Assembly (NCBI RefSeq): GCF_004803755.1
Contig: NZ_CP032311.1
Span: 4,666,501-4,730,500 of the forward strand
From: Pseudomonas sp. DG56-2
GTDB lineage: Bacteria; Pseudomonadota; Gammaproteobacteria; Pseudomonadales; Pseudomonadaceae
Length of the DNA stretch: 64,000 nucleotides
Reading direction: 5' to 3'
A model generated the notes under the pieces. That model made no database searches. It was not told the DNA's origin and saw only the letters and a list, made by a program, of their open reading frames with translations. Made by a program: the position numbers and the translations under genes. Positions 11,549 to 20,818 of this stretch are shown here, piece after piece (position 1 is the stretch's first letter; every line of letters begins with the position of its first letter).

Positions 11549-12223
11549 TCAATCCAGCAGCGCCAGTGCCTCGGCACTACAAGCCTGGACGCGCGCCCAG
11601 TCGCGGTTCTTGATCCAACCACTGTCGAGCATCCAGGTGCCACCCACGCACATCACATTGGGTAACGTAATATAGCTTTTGACATTTTCCGGGTTGACCC
11701 CGCCGGTTGGGCAGAAACGTACATCACCAAACGGACCGGCAAACGCCTTGATTGCCGCTACACCGCCACTGATCTCTGCGGGAAACAGCTTGAAGCGGCG
11801 GTAGCCCAGGGTGTAACCCATCATGATTTCCGAGGGGGTGCTGATACCTGGCAACAACGGAATGTCACTTTCCACGCCCGCCTGGAGAATGTCCTGGGTA
11901 ATGCCCGGGGTCACCACAAACTGAGCACCAGCAGCCTGGACCGCAGCAAACATGTTGCGGTCGAGCACTGTGCCGGCACCCACGCACAGCTCAGGGCGCT
12001 GTTCGCTCAGTACCTTGATGGCCTTCAAGCCATGCTCCGAACGCAGGGTCACTTCCAGGGTCTTGATGCCACCGGCAGCCAAGGCATCGGCCAATGGCAG
12101 GATGTCTTCTTCGCGGGCAATGGTGATTACCGGCAGAATGCGCGCCTGGGTGCATATCTGATCGATCCGGGCAATCTTGTCGGTCATCGAAATTCCCGGC
12201 TGTTTCAGTTCATGCGTGGTCAT
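11549..12223 (-). CDS. eda: 2-dehydro-3-deoxy-6-phosphogluconate (KDPG) aldolase
   Basis: Splits KDPG into pyruvate and glyceraldehyde-3-phosphate, the final Entner-Doudoroff step. The start at 12223 (MTTHELKQPG) has AAGGA 9 nt upstream and gives 224 residues. A second ATG at 12244 overlaps the pgl stop and would add seven residues, but it lacks a good ribosome site. A single TIM barrel carries the catalytic Glu in the ILPVITI/LEVTLR region and the Schiff-base lysine in FKLFPAE. It is the third gene after zwf and pgl with almost no spacing, so one mRNA is expected. Confidence 0.97.
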   Translation of the reverse strand: MTTHELKQPGISMTDKIARIDQICTQARILPVITIAREEDILPLADALAAGGIKTLEVTLRSEHGLKAIKVLSEQRPELCVGAGTVLDRNMFAAVQAAGAQFVVTPGITQDILQAGVESDIPLLPGISTPSEIMMGYTLGYRRFKLFPAEISGGVAAIKAFAGPFGDVRFCPTGGVNPENVKSYITLPNVMCVGGTWMLDSGWIKNRDWARVQACSAEALALLD

Positions 12224-12240
12224 AACGGCGGATCCTTGGT

Positions 12241-12954
12241 TCATGGGCACCAGTAAATATCCAGAGGGTCTTGAAGAAAAGCACGAATCGGCATTTCGGC
12301 GATGTCTGTGCCCTGCAAGGCGGCGCGCAGGGTAGCGAGTTTGCCCGACCCTTGCACGGACAAGGCGGTAAATTCGGCACTGGCCAGCAGCGCACGGGTC
12401 ATGCTCAGGCGTTGATGAGGAACACTTGGCGCCAGCATCGGCAGGCAACGGCGGCTGCTTTGCGGGTCAAGGCCCTCGGCCAGATTCGGACTGTTGGGGA
12501 ACAGTGAAGCGGTATGCCCGTCATCACCCATCCCCAGTACCAGCACATCGATCCCGGGCAGCTCGGCCAGGGCCTTGTCAGCGTCCAACGCTGCGGCCTC
12601 AAGGTTGGCAGCGGCGCGGTATAAGTTGAGGAAGCGCGCCTTGGCAGCCTTGCCGGTCAATAAGTGACGTTTAAGCAGACCCGCATTGCTGTCGGCATGC
12701 TCGACCGGCACCCAGCGCTCGTCGGCCAAAGTCACCAGCACTTTCGACCAGTCCAGCGGCTGCTGAATTAGCGCCGAAAAAAATGCCACCGGGCTACGCC
12801 CACCGGACACCACCAACGTAGCCTGGCCGTTAGCCGCTATCGCGGTATTCAAGCGCCCTGCTACATCCTTGGCCAGCCCTTCGGCCAACTGTGCAGCGCT
12901 ATTGAAGTCATGCGCCGTCACGCCCTCAGGCAGTTGCAATTCAGATATCGCCAT
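12241..12954 (-). CDS. pgl: 6-phosphogluconolactonase
   Basis: Hydrolyses 6-phosphogluconolactone to 6-phosphogluconate. The start at 12954 ([11 protein letters not shown]) has GGAGG 8 nt upstream and gives 237 residues of the DevB/SOL family. [12 protein letters not shown] near residue 50 and [18 protein letters not shown], split near 135-150, are the phosphate-binding and active-site segments. The start lies inside the end of zwf (14-bp overlap), implying translational coupling, and the stop is 17 bp before eda. Confidence 0.96.
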   Translation of the reverse strand: MAISELQLPEGVTAHDFNSAAQLAEGLAKDVAGRLNTAIAANGQATLVVSGGRSPVAFFSALIQQPLDWSKVLVTLADERWVPVEHADSNAGLLKRHLLTGKAAKARFLNLYRAAANLEAAALDADKALAELPGIDVLVLGMGDDGHTASLFPNSPNLAEGLDPQSSRRCLPMLAPSVPHQRLSMTRALLASAEFTALSVQGSGKLATLRAALQGTDIAEMPIRAFLQDPLDIYWCP

Positions 12955-14410
12955 ACCAAGACCTCCCATCACGGGTAATCAATGCAATTGAACTCATCGG
13001 CCCCCAGGAGCCTGCGGCATAGGGCTTGGGCGCTTCACCGCTGCGCTTCCAACCAGCGATAAGCTGATCACACCATTTCCACGCGTATTCGATTTCATCT
13101 TTACGCACAAACAGGTTCTGATTGCCGCGCATCACTTCCAGCAACAAGCGTTCGTAGGCATCAGGGATCCTGGCGCTACGCCAGGTGTCGGAAAAATTCA
13201 GCTGCAACGGGCCACTGCGCAGTTGCATGCCCTTGTCCAGCCCCTGCTCCTTGGTCATCACCCGCAGCGAAATACCTTCGTCCGGCTGTAGGCGAATGAT
13301 CAGTTTGTTACCGATCTGCAAGCGTTGTTCCGGGGCGAAGATGTAGTGCGGTGTTTCCTTGAAATGGATGACGATCTGCGAGAGCTTCTGCGGCATGCGC
13401 TTGCCGGTGCGCAGATAAAAAGGCACGCCAGCCCAACGCCAGTTGCGGATATCCGCCCGCAAGGCGACGAAGGTTTCGGTATCGCTCTGGGCATTGGCGT
13501 TATCTTCCTCCAGATAGCCGGGCACCGACCTGCCTTCGCTGTAGCCTGCAATGTACTGGCCGCGCACCACATGCGTGCTCAGGCCTTCGCCAGTGATCGG
13601 TGCCAGGGCCTTGAGTACCTTGACCTTCTCATTGCGGATGCTGTCGGCAGACAGGTCGCTCGGCGGATCCATGGCAATCAGGCATAGCAGCTGCAGCAAG
13701 TGATTCTGGATCATGTCACGCAGTTGCCCGGCCTTGTCGAAATAGCCCCAGCGCCCCTCGATTCCGACTTTTTCCGCCACGGTAATTTCAACGTGGGAAA
13801 TCGAGTTCTGATTCCACTGAGTTTCGAACAGGCTGTTGGCAAAACGCAGGGCTATAAGGTTCTGAACGGTTTCCTTGCCCAGGTAATGGTCGATACGGTA
13901 GACGCGGTCCTCCGGGAAGTACTGGGCCACCGCGTCATTCACCCGGCGTGAAGAGTCCAGGTCATGGCCGATGGGCTTTTCCAGCACAACGCGGGTGCGT
14001 GCGCTGAGCCCGGCTTTGTCGAGGTTCTCACAGATGCCGCCATAAACCGCCGCTGGCGTCGCGAAATAAGCAATCAGCTGGTTATCATCACCAACCTGGC
14101 TGGCCAGCGCTTGGTAGTCCTCGGCCTTGAAGAAGTCCACATGCACGTAGCTCAAGCGCGCCAAGAAACGCTGCAACGCCAGGGTTTCGACCTGATCTTG
14201 CGGGACGAACTCTCGCAGATGGCTTTCGATTGTCGCCAGGTGCTCAGCAACGCTGCCCGGTTCGCGGGCAAGCGCCAGCACGCGGGTGTCAGCATGCAGC
14301 AAGTCGGCGCGATCAAGCTGATAAAGCGCCGGAAACAGCTTGCGCAACGCCAGGTCCCCAAGGGCGCCAAACAGGGCAAAGGTGCAAGGTTCAACGCTGA
14401 TCGATGCCAT
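12941..14410 (-). CDS. zwf: Glucose-6-phosphate 1-dehydrogenase
   Basis: Oxidises glucose-6-phosphate with NADP+ (many Pseudomonas forms also use NAD+), feeding the Entner-Doudoroff pathway. The 489 residues are standard. The nucleotide-binding motif [10 protein letters not shown] lies at about 14-23. The substrate-binding RIDHYLGKE, with the catalytic His, is near residue 170. First gene of zwf-pgl-eda and divergent from hexR, which represses it; the 206-bp gap holds a candidate HexR operator. The AAAGAA ribosome site before the ATG is weak. Confidence 0.98.
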   Translation of the reverse strand: MASISVEPCTFALFGALGDLALRKLFPALYQLDRADLLHADTRVLALAREPGSVAEHLATIESHLREFVPQDQVETLALQRFLARLSYVHVDFFKAEDYQALASQVGDDNQLIAYFATPAAVYGGICENLDKAGLSARTRVVLEKPIGHDLDSSRRVNDAVAQYFPEDRVYRIDHYLGKETVQNLIALRFANSLFETQWNQNSISHVEITVAEKVGIEGRWGYFDKAGQLRDMIQNHLLQLLCLIAMDPPSDLSADSIRNEKVKVLKALAPITGEGLSTHVVRGQYIAGYSEGRSVPGYLEEDNANAQSDTETFVALRADIRNWRWAGVPFYLRTGKRMPQKLSQIVIHFKETPHYIFAPEQRLQIGNKLIIRLQPDEGISLRVMTKEQGLDKGMQLRSGPLQLNFSDTWRSARIPDAYERLLLEVMRGNQNLFVRKDEIEYAWKWCDQLIAGWKRSGEAPKPYAAGSWGPMSSIALITRDGRSWYGDI

Positions 14411-14477
14411 GATATGTTGGTTCTTTTATCAAGTTGACGTAGAAATACCGGTTTCAATCCGAGTTTTCAAGGAATAA

Positions 14478-14496
14478 TGTAGTAAAAACCATAACA
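14478..14496. promoter_or_regulatory. Candidate HexR operator between zwf and hexR
   Basis: TGTAGTAAAAACCATAACA is an imperfect inverted repeat resembling the HexR site (TGTAAT-like half sites, TTGT-N7/8-ACAA in P. putida). It lies in the divergent promoter region where HexR is known to act in Pseudomonas. The match is partial. Confidence 0.45.
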
Positions 14497-14616
14497 TTTT
14501 GCGCCACGAATAGATTCGAGTGGTGTGCCACCCATGCCATCAGTACGATAGGCCACCGCTTCAAAAGCCCACTGCTCCCAGCACGGGCCGCCTCATCGAC
14601 CCAAGGACACATACCC

Positions 14617-15486
14617 ATGGACCGCGTGCGAAACCTCCTGGAGCAGATCCAGGGCCGCCTCGAAGAACTGAACAAGGCTGAGCGCAAAGTCGCCGAAGTC
14701 ATCCTGCTCAACCCTCAACAAGCCACCCGTTTCAGCATTGCCGCCCTTGCCCAGGCTGCCAAGGTCAGCGAGCCGACCGTAAATCGCTTTTGCCGCTCGT
14801 TCGGCGTCAGCGGCTACCCCGAGCTCAAACTGCAACTGGCCCAGAGCCTGGCCAGCGGCGCTGCCTACGTCAGCCGAGCAGTTGAAGCCGATGATGATCC
14901 GGCCTCCTACACTCAGAAAATCTTCGGCAGCGCCATCGCCTCGTTGGACAGCGCCTGCCAACAACTTGATCCACAACTGGTCAGTCGCGCCGTAGACATG
15001 CTGATCCAGGCCCGGCAGATCCATTTCTTCGGCCTCGGTGCGTCCGCTCCGGTGGCACTGGACGCTCAGCACAAGTTTTTTCGCTTCAACCTGGCCGTGT
15101 CGGCCCACGCCGATGTGTTGATGCAGCGCATGCTGGCCTCGGTGGCTCACACCGGCGAGCTGTTCGTGATCATCTCCTACACCGGGCGCACCCGTGAGCT
15201 CGTCGAGGTTGCACGCCTGGCCCGGGAAAACGGCGCCTCGGTGCTTGGCTTGACCGCTGCCGATTCGCCCCTGGCCAAAGCCAGCAGCCTGAGCCTGAAC
15301 ATACCGCTGCCAGAAGACACCGATATTTACATGCCGATGACCTCACGCATCATCCAACTGACAGTGCTCGACGTTCTGGCTACCGGCATGACATTGCGTC
15401 GGGGCGTGGACTTCCAGCCGCACCTGCGCAAAATCAAGGAAAGCCTCAACGCCAGCCGCTACCCGATCGACGACGAACTCAACTGA
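14617..15486 (+). CDS. hexR: HexR, RpiR-family repressor of glucose metabolism
   Basis: DNA-binding repressor of zwf, edd and gap operons, released by KDPG in characterised pseudomonads. The 289 residues have an N-terminal RpiR helix-turn-helix domain (about 1-77, with [15 protein letters not shown] as recognition region) and a C-terminal SIS domain (about 125-265, [19 protein letters not shown]... and [11 protein letters not shown]) that binds the sugar phosphate. Divergent from zwf. Its 3' end overlaps the convergent mutarotase gene by 8 bp. Confidence 0.96.
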   Translation: MDRVRNLLEQIQGRLEELNKAERKVAEVILLNPQQATRFSIAALAQAAKVSEPTVNRFCRSFGVSGYPELKLQLAQSLASGAAYVSRAVEADDDPASYTQKIFGSAIASLDSACQQLDPQLVSRAVDMLIQARQIHFFGLGASAPVALDAQHKFFRFNLAVSAHADVLMQRMLASVAHTGELFVIISYTGRTRELVEVARLARENGASVLGLTAADSPLAKASSLSLNIPLPEDTDIYMPMTSRIIQLTVLDVLATGMTLRRGVDFQPHLRKIKESLNASRYPIDDELN

Positions 15487-16333
15487 ACAATTGCGCCTGC
15501 AAACGCAGGTGAGCCTGTTCGCCTGGGGCAAGACTAAGGCTGTCGCTGCTGCCACTGGCGGCCTCGACACAGACGAAGCCCAGGGTTTCACTGCTGCTGA
15601 CGCCCAACAGAGGCCGATTGCCCGGATGCCAGACGATTGTGTTTTCGCTATCGCCGGTATCGATACTCAGCTGCCGCTGCCAAGCTGAATCGTGCAACTG
15701 CACATTCGCCGCATTGGGAAACACGCGCTGACAGCCGCCATGGACCTTCAAGGCACCTTTCTGGCGACAGGCCTGACGGTTCAAACGGTCATAACCGTCA
15801 ATGTTTTCTAGCCCAGATAGCGCTATCTCGGCAACGTCACTAATACGCCAGTAAGCCAGCAGAGCATGACTCAATTGACACGGCTGACTGTCCTGATGCG
15901 ACGTGCTCAGTTGCAACTCCATGCCTTTGCCCAACCTGGCCGACAGGTCGACCTGCCAGTCGCATAGTTGCAAACGCCACGTGAGCGCCACGCCTTCTTC
16001 GTCCTCGCTGCTGTCGATCAACTTCCAGTCGAGCAAACGCGCCCAACCGTGGGCTGGCCACATATCTTCACTGGGATGACGACCGTACCAGGGCCAGCAC
16101 ACCGGCACACCCCCGCGGATGGCCCCCACCTGCGGCCATTGCGCCGCGCACCAGAGCCACGGGCGCTCACCTGTGGGCTGGAAGTGCAACAACTGCGCGC
16201 CCTGGCGGCTGAACGCAGCCTGGCACTGGGGATGATCGATGATCAGCACATCGCGCTGCTGATAACGCTCCCACTCAAAGGTCGGCCTCGGCCTCTGTGA
16301 GGTGAAGAAGCGTTGTAGCGGGTGCTCGGGCAT
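15479..16333 (-). CDS. D-hexose-6-phosphate mutarotase (YeaD-like)
   Basis: Predicted aldose-1-epimerase-fold enzyme interconverting the anomers of glucose-6-phosphate. The 284 residues cover the whole galactose-mutarotase-like domain. Recognisable segments are [17 protein letters not shown], the [13 protein letters not shown] phosphate-binding region and the central [11 protein letters not shown] with the catalytic His. Its place between hexR and oprB on the minus strand puts it in the glucose regulon and would link import and phosphorylation to Zwf. The 8-bp convergent overlap with hexR means the two mRNAs are complementary at their 3' ends. Confidence 0.92.
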   Translation of the reverse strand: MPEHPLQRFFTSQRPRPTFEWERYQQRDVLIIDHPQCQAAFSRQGAQLLHFQPTGERPWLWCAAQWPQVGAIRGGVPVCWPWYGRHPSEDMWPAHGWARLLDWKLIDSSEDEEGVALTWRLQLCDWQVDLSARLGKGMELQLSTSHQDSQPCQLSHALLAYWRISDVAEIALSGLENIDGYDRLNRQACRQKGALKVHGGCQRVFPNAANVQLHDSAWQRQLSIDTGDSENTIVWHPGNRPLLGVSSSETLGFVCVEAASGSSDSLSLAPGEQAHLRLQAQLFS

Positions 16334-16450
16334 GTCTGGAACTCTTGTTGTTAGTGAGGAGCGTACCGCTAGGCCTGCCCGCCCCCCCCTGCGTATAGGG
16401 TGGAGACGGACTCGGGCCGCGATCAGCTCGTAAATTTACAACATATTTCC

Positions 16451-17797
16451 TCAGAACGACGACTGAATCTTCAAGCCGGCGACCAGCGCGTTATCTACTT
16501 CGTCTACCCCACCCGGACGCTTGATGTACTGCAGGTTGGGGCGCACGGTCAGCCAGTTGGTCACATGAAAGCCGTAATACAGCTCGGCGTTGTACTCGGT
16601 CTTCTGAATCGGCACAAAGTTCGGATTGTCGTAATCGCTGATGCCGCTCTGTTGGTTGAGCAGTTCGGCGCGGTCCTTGACGTCGTCATTGACATGAATC
16701 CGCGCCACACCAAAACCGATGTCATCCTTGGGGCGCGCGTCGAACGGGCCTTTGTAGACCATGCCGAGCTGTTGGTAGTTATCGACAACGTTGGTGGCCT
16801 TGTCATGCACGGTGAAGTTGGCAAACAGGCTCAAGCCACGACTGGCATCGCCGTTATGAGCTGTCACCTGCTGTTGAGCCACGACCCACCAACCATGCTT
16901 GCTGGAGTGCGACTTGAAGTCATTGCCAGTAACCGCCTGGGGCTGGCCGTTGACATCATCGAAGACATCGTCCGCCTTGGCCGTACTGTAGTAATAACCC
17001 AAACGATATTCGCCCGGCAGCTCGTTGAGCCTCGGCGACCACACCAACTCCACCGGCAGGATCATTCCCTTGGTGCCGCTGCCGCTGAGCTTGAAACCAT
17101 TGCCGGTCTCAAGATTGGAAGGATTCTGCTCGTACACCCCGACCTGCGCGAAAAACTCCGGAGTGAGGTTGTATTTCACCCGCATTGCCCACTGGCTGAC
17201 GGGCCAGTTGTACCAGATGCCGCCGACCCAGTTGCCGACCTGCGAACCGCAGAACGCCAGGTTCTGGAAGTCGCAAGGGAAGCTGTTGAAGTCCTCGCCC
17301 TCACCGAAACGGCCGACTTTCACATCCAGGGCGCCATCGAAGTACTTTTGCTTGACCCACATTTGCGTCAGGCGCCAGGTCTGACCGCGCCCCCAGACCT
17401 CCTGCACCGAACTGAACTGCCCAGCCCGCGGGTCGCTGATACGATCGTTGGACAGGTTACGCCCACTGCGCTCGGTAACTGCCAGTTTGAACTCAGCATC
17501 GTGCCAGCCGAGAATTTTCTCCAGGTCCAGGTGCGCGCCCAAGGCAAATTGATCGCTGTAGCGGGCCGTCTTGTCGTTGTTGTAGCCACCGTTGAGGTTA
17601 CCCGCCACCTCGCCCACGTAGTCCAGGGTAAAGTCGTAGCCCTTCTCCAGCAGCTCGGTACGCTTACCGCCCCAATCGCCGCTCATCCATTTCGATTCCG
17701 GGGCAAAAGCGCCAGCCGCTTGCGCCGCACCGCTGAGCCCAAGGGCAGCCAGCAGGGTCAGCGCCCCCAACGGCTTGATGCGTTTGAAGTGATCCAT
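16451..17797 (-). CDS. oprB: OprB-type carbohydrate-selective porin
   Basis: Outer-membrane beta-barrel for glucose and related sugars. The start at 17797 (MDHFKRIKPLG) has GAGG 10 nt upstream; an ATG 15 bases earlier has no ribosome site. Of 448 residues, the first 23 or so form a signal peptide ending AAQA. The rest is an OprB barrel with WMSGDWGGKR near the N-terminus and an aromatic end (IQSSF). It is the gene after gtsD in the sugar-uptake block, with only 54 bp between them. A CA motif upstream suggests Crc/Hfq repression. Confidence 0.95.
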   Translation of the reverse strand: MDHFKRIKPLGALTLLAALGLSGAAQAAGAFAPESKWMSGDWGGKRTELLEKGYDFTLDYVGEVAGNLNGGYNNDKTARYSDQFALGAHLDLEKILGWHDAEFKLAVTERSGRNLSNDRISDPRAGQFSSVQEVWGRGQTWRLTQMWVKQKYFDGALDVKVGRFGEGEDFNSFPCDFQNLAFCGSQVGNWVGGIWYNWPVSQWAMRVKYNLTPEFFAQVGVYEQNPSNLETGNGFKLSGSGTKGMILPVELVWSPRLNELPGEYRLGYYYSTAKADDVFDDVNGQPQAVTGNDFKSHSSKHGWWVVAQQQVTAHNGDASRGLSLFANFTVHDKATNVVDNYQQLGMVYKGPFDARPKDDIGFGVARIHVNDDVKDRAELLNQQSGISDYDNPNFVPIQKTEYNAELYYGFHVTNWLTVRPNLQYIKRPGGVDEVDNALVAGLKIQSSF

Positions 17798-17810
17798 CCT
17801 TTGTTTCCTC

Positions 17811-17824
17811 ATTTTATTGTTCTT
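17811..17824 (-). promoter_or_regulatory. Candidate Crc/Hfq CA motif before oprB
   Basis: On the mRNA strand the leader reads AAGAACAATAAAAT, a run matching AAnAAnAAnAA, ending next to the GAGG ribosome site. CA motifs (AAnAAnAA) are the known Hfq/Crc target in Pseudomonas. Confidence 0.6.
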
Positions 17825-17851
17825 GATGGGTTCATACGGCTTACAACGAAT

Positions 17852-19009
17852 TCAACGGCCCTTGAATTGCGCTACGCTGTCTTTGGTCACGCTTGACGGA
17901 GCAACGTTCACACCAAGGCGTTCGCCGCTGACAGCATCGAACAACAGCACCCGTGCAGGATCGAACTGGAGCTTGAGCGTGTCGCCAACCCGCACCGACA
18001 CATCCGGTGCCAATCGACAGCAAACCTTGGTCTGGTTGAGGGTGACGAAGGCCAACAGGTCGGGGCCGGTGGGTTCGGTAATCTGCACCTCGGCGTGAAT
18101 ACTCGGCAAACCATTTCCCTGCGCAGGCGCCAGGCTGATCTGCTCGGGACGAATGCCAAGAATCACTTCAAGCTGATCAAGACTCGCATCACTGATACCC
18201 AACGGTAGCTCGCAGCGGGCCTGACCACTGTCGAGCGTTGCCTGCAAGCGGCCATCCTTGTGCTGCAAACCTACACGCACGAAGTTCATCGGTGGCGAAC
18301 CAATGAAGCTGGCCACAAACAGATTGGCCGGATCGCTATAGATCTGTTGCGGGGTGCCGAATTGCTGAATCAAGCCATCCTTCATCACCGCCACTTTGTC
18401 ACCCAGGGTCATCGCTTCGATCTGATCGTGGGTGACGTATACCGTGGTGGTCTTGAGGCGCTGATGCATCAGCTTGATCTCGGTGCGCATCTCCACCCGC
18501 AACTTGGCGTCGAGGTTGGATAGCGGCTCGTCGAACAGATAGATCTTCGGCCGCCGGGCCAATGCCCTTCCCATGGCCACGCGCTGCTGCTGCCCCCCAG
18601 AGAGCTGGCCAGGCTTACGTGTCAGCAGGTGCTCGATCTGCAGCAATTTAGCAACCCGGGCGACCTCGTCATCAATGGCCGCCGCAGGCATCTTGCGCAT
18701 CTTCAGGCCGAAGGCGATGTTGTCACGCACATTCATGGTCGGGTACAGCGCATAGGACTGAAAGACCATGGCGATATCGCGGTCCTTGGGGCTCACCCCG
18801 CTAATATCGGTATCGTCGAGCAGAATCGCCCCGCCGCTGATCTGTTCAAGTCCGGCAATACAGTTCATCAGGGTCGACTTGCCGCACCCGGAAGGCCCGA
18901 CCAGAATCAGGAACTCGCCTGATTCGATCGACAGGTCGATATGCTTGAGGGTATCCGGCAATCCACTGCCGTATGTCTTGTTGACGTTGCGCAGTTCCAG
19001 TGTTGCCAT
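17852..19009 (-). CDS. gtsD: Glucose/mannose ABC transporter ATP-binding protein
   Basis: ATPase of the GtsABCD importer. The 385 residues of MalK/UgpC type contain Walker A GPSGCGKST (about 38-46), Q-loop VFQSYALYP, signature LSGGQQQR, Walker B IYLFDEP and the switch His in VTHDQIEA. A C-terminal TOBE domain of about 140 residues could take regulatory input. The gene follows gtsC by 5 bp in gtsA-B-C-D order and precedes oprB. Confidence 0.96.
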   Translation of the reverse strand: MATLELRNVNKTYGSGLPDTLKHIDLSIESGEFLILVGPSGCGKSTLMNCIAGLEQISGGAILLDDTDISGVSPKDRDIAMVFQSYALYPTMNVRDNIAFGLKMRKMPAAAIDDEVARVAKLLQIEHLLTRKPGQLSGGQQQRVAMGRALARRPKIYLFDEPLSNLDAKLRVEMRTEIKLMHQRLKTTTVYVTHDQIEAMTLGDKVAVMKDGLIQQFGTPQQIYSDPANLFVASFIGSPPMNFVRVGLQHKDGRLQATLDSGQARCELPLGISDASLDQLEVILGIRPEQISLAPAQGNGLPSIHAEVQITEPTGPDLLAFVTLNQTKVCCRLAPDVSVRVGDTLKLQFDPARVLLFDAVSGERLGVNVAPSSVTKDSVAQFKGR

Positions 19010-19014
19010 AGTGT

Positions 19015-19860
19015 TTACCCCTTGACCGCGCCGGCCGTAAGCCCGCGCAGGAAATACTTGCCAGCCAGCACATAGACCAACAGGGTCGGTAACCCGGCGA
19101 TCATCGCCGCCGCCATGTCGACGTTATATTCCTTGGCCCCGGTGCTGGTGTTGACCAGATTGTTCAGGGCTACAGTGATCGGTTGCGCATCGCCGCTGGC
19201 GAATACCACACCGAAAAGAAAGTCGTTCCAGATCTGGGTGAACTGCCAGATCAGGCAGACCATGATGATCGGCACCGACATCGGCAACAGGATGCGTCCG
19301 AAGATGGTGAAGAAGCCTGCCCCGTCCAACCGTGCGGCCTGCACCAAGGCACTCGGCACACTGCAGTAGTAGTTGCGGAAAAACAGCGTGGTGAACGCCA
19401 GGCCGTAGACGATATGCACCAGAACAAGGCCGGTGGTGGTACTGGCCAAGCCAAGTTTGCCGAGGGTAAAGGAGGCAGGCAGCAATACCGTCTGGAACGG
19501 CAGGAAGCAGCCGAACAGCAACAGCCCGAAGAACAGTTGCGACCCACGAAAGCGCCACATCGACAGGACATAGCCGTTGAGCGCGCCGAGCAAGGTCGAG
19601 ATCAGCACCGCCGGAACGGTGATCTTCAGCGAATTCCAAAAGTAACCGCCGACGATGTCCCAGGCCTTGATCCAGCCGATTGCAGTGATTGCCTCGGGCC
19701 AACTCAACAAGTTACCGGTACGGATGTCATCCACTGATTTGAAGCTGGTCAACAGCATGGCAATCAATGGAATCAGGTAAAGCAGGCAAGCCAGCAACAG
19801 TGTCGAGTAGATGGCCATTCGGCTGAAGCTGAAGGTTCGCGCAGCCAGGGATCTAGTCAT
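19015..19860 (-). CDS. gtsC: Glucose/mannose ABC transporter permease
   Basis: Inner-membrane permease of the CUT1 family, 281 residues with six predicted TM helices. The EAA loop, which contacts GtsD, lies at about 190-210 (VQAARLDGAGFFTIFGRILLP split). GAGGAG sits 8 nt before the ATG, and the start overlaps the end of gtsB by 8 bp. Confidence 0.95.
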   Translation of the reverse strand: MTRSLAARTFSFSRMAIYSTLLLACLLYLIPLIAMLLTSFKSVDDIRTGNLLSWPEAITAIGWIKAWDIVGGYFWNSLKITVPAVLISTLLGALNGYVLSMWRFRGSQLFFGLLLFGCFLPFQTVLLPASFTLGKLGLASTTTGLVLVHIVYGLAFTTLFFRNYYCSVPSALVQAARLDGAGFFTIFGRILLPMSVPIIMVCLIWQFTQIWNDFLFGVVFASGDAQPITVALNNLVNTSTGAKEYNVDMAAAMIAGLPTLLVYVLAGKYFLRGLTAGAVKG

Positions 19861-20761
19861 GGCGCTTGCTCCTCAGTTCCGAATACAGGTAGGGCACCAG
19901 AACGGCCAGGATCGCGCCAAGCATCAGCATCGCACTGGCCGAGCCCATCCCCATCTGCCCGCGGCTGAAGGTGAAGGAATACATGAACATTGCCGGCAAG
20001 TCGGAGGCATACCCAGGGCCGCCTGCGGTCATGGCGGCGACCAGGTCGAAGCTCTTGATGGCGATGTGCGCAAGAATCATCACCGCGCTGAAGAAAACTG
20101 GACGCAGGCTGGGCAGCACGATGCGCAGGTAGATACTCGGCAGGCTGGCACCATCGACCTGGGCGGCGCGAACAATCGACTGATCGACGCCGCGAAGCCC
20201 AGCCAGAAACAGCGCCATGACAAAACCCGAGGCCTGCCATACTGCTGCTATTACCAAGCAATAGACAACCCGGTCAGGGTCGACCAGCCAGTCCAGGCGA
20301 AAGCCTTCCCAGCCCCAGTCGCGCAACATCTTGTCCAGGCCCAGCCCTGGGTTGAGCAGCCACTTCCAGGCTGTACCGGTAACGATCATCGACAGTGCCA
20401 TGGGGTACAAGTAGACGGTACGGATAAAGCCTTCCCGGCGAATGCGCTGGTCCAGCAACACCGCCAGCAGCACGCCGATCGCCAGAGTGATCGCGATGAA
20501 CATGCCGCCGAACACCATCAGGTTCTTGCTTGCCACCCACCAACGATCGTTTTCCATCAGCCGGGCGTATTGCGCCAGACCAACCCACTTGTAGCTGGGC
20601 ATGAAGCTGGAATTGGTAAAGGACAGAATGAAGGTCCAGAGGATGTAGCCGTAGAAGCCCACCAGGACAATCAGCATACTTGGCGCCAGTACCAGCTTGG
20701 GCAGCCAGCGCTGCAAGGCATCGACAGGCGAGGCCTTGTTGAATATGGCAACAGTGCTCAT
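19853..20761 (-). CDS. gtsB: Glucose/mannose ABC transporter permease
   Basis: Second CUT1 permease, 302 residues from the ATG at 20761 (MSTVAIFNKASP). The open frame extends 17 codons upstream into a REP palindrome, which I exclude. Six TM helices are expected. The EAA loop near residue 210 reads RAAQVDGASLPSIYLRIVLP. It is separated from gtsA by 57 bp carrying a REP element, and its own ribosome site is weak (GAGAG), so expression below GtsA is expected. Confidence 0.94.
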   Translation of the reverse strand: MSTVAIFNKASPVDALQRWLPKLVLAPSMLIVLVGFYGYILWTFILSFTNSSFMPSYKWVGLAQYARLMENDRWWVASKNLMVFGGMFIAITLAIGVLLAVLLDQRIRREGFIRTVYLYPMALSMIVTGTAWKWLLNPGLGLDKMLRDWGWEGFRLDWLVDPDRVVYCLVIAAVWQASGFVMALFLAGLRGVDQSIVRAAQVDGASLPSIYLRIVLPSLRPVFFSAVMILAHIAIKSFDLVAAMTAGGPGYASDLPAMFMYSFTFSRGQMGMGSASAMLMLGAILAVLVPYLYSELRSKRHD

Positions 20762-20790
20762 CAGAGACTCTCGAGTGAGGTGAGGGTCAA

Positions 20791-20814
20791 CGCGGGGCGA
20801 GCCCGCTCCCACAG
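20791..20814 (-). repeat. REP palindrome half in the gtsA-gtsB gap
   Basis: CGCGGGGCGAGCCCGCTCCC plus ACAG is a single unit of the P. putida-type REP seen as pairs elsewhere in this window (40921, 47507, 59174). It sits just after the gtsA stop. Confidence 0.8.
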
Positions 20815-20818
20815 GAAT

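Noticed and set aside
10452..11675. Several 60-240 codon open frames in the repeat tract
   Set aside because: They follow the repeats in all frames on both strands, have low-complexity Arg/Pro/Ala composition, and no start context. They are products of repeat sequence, not genes.
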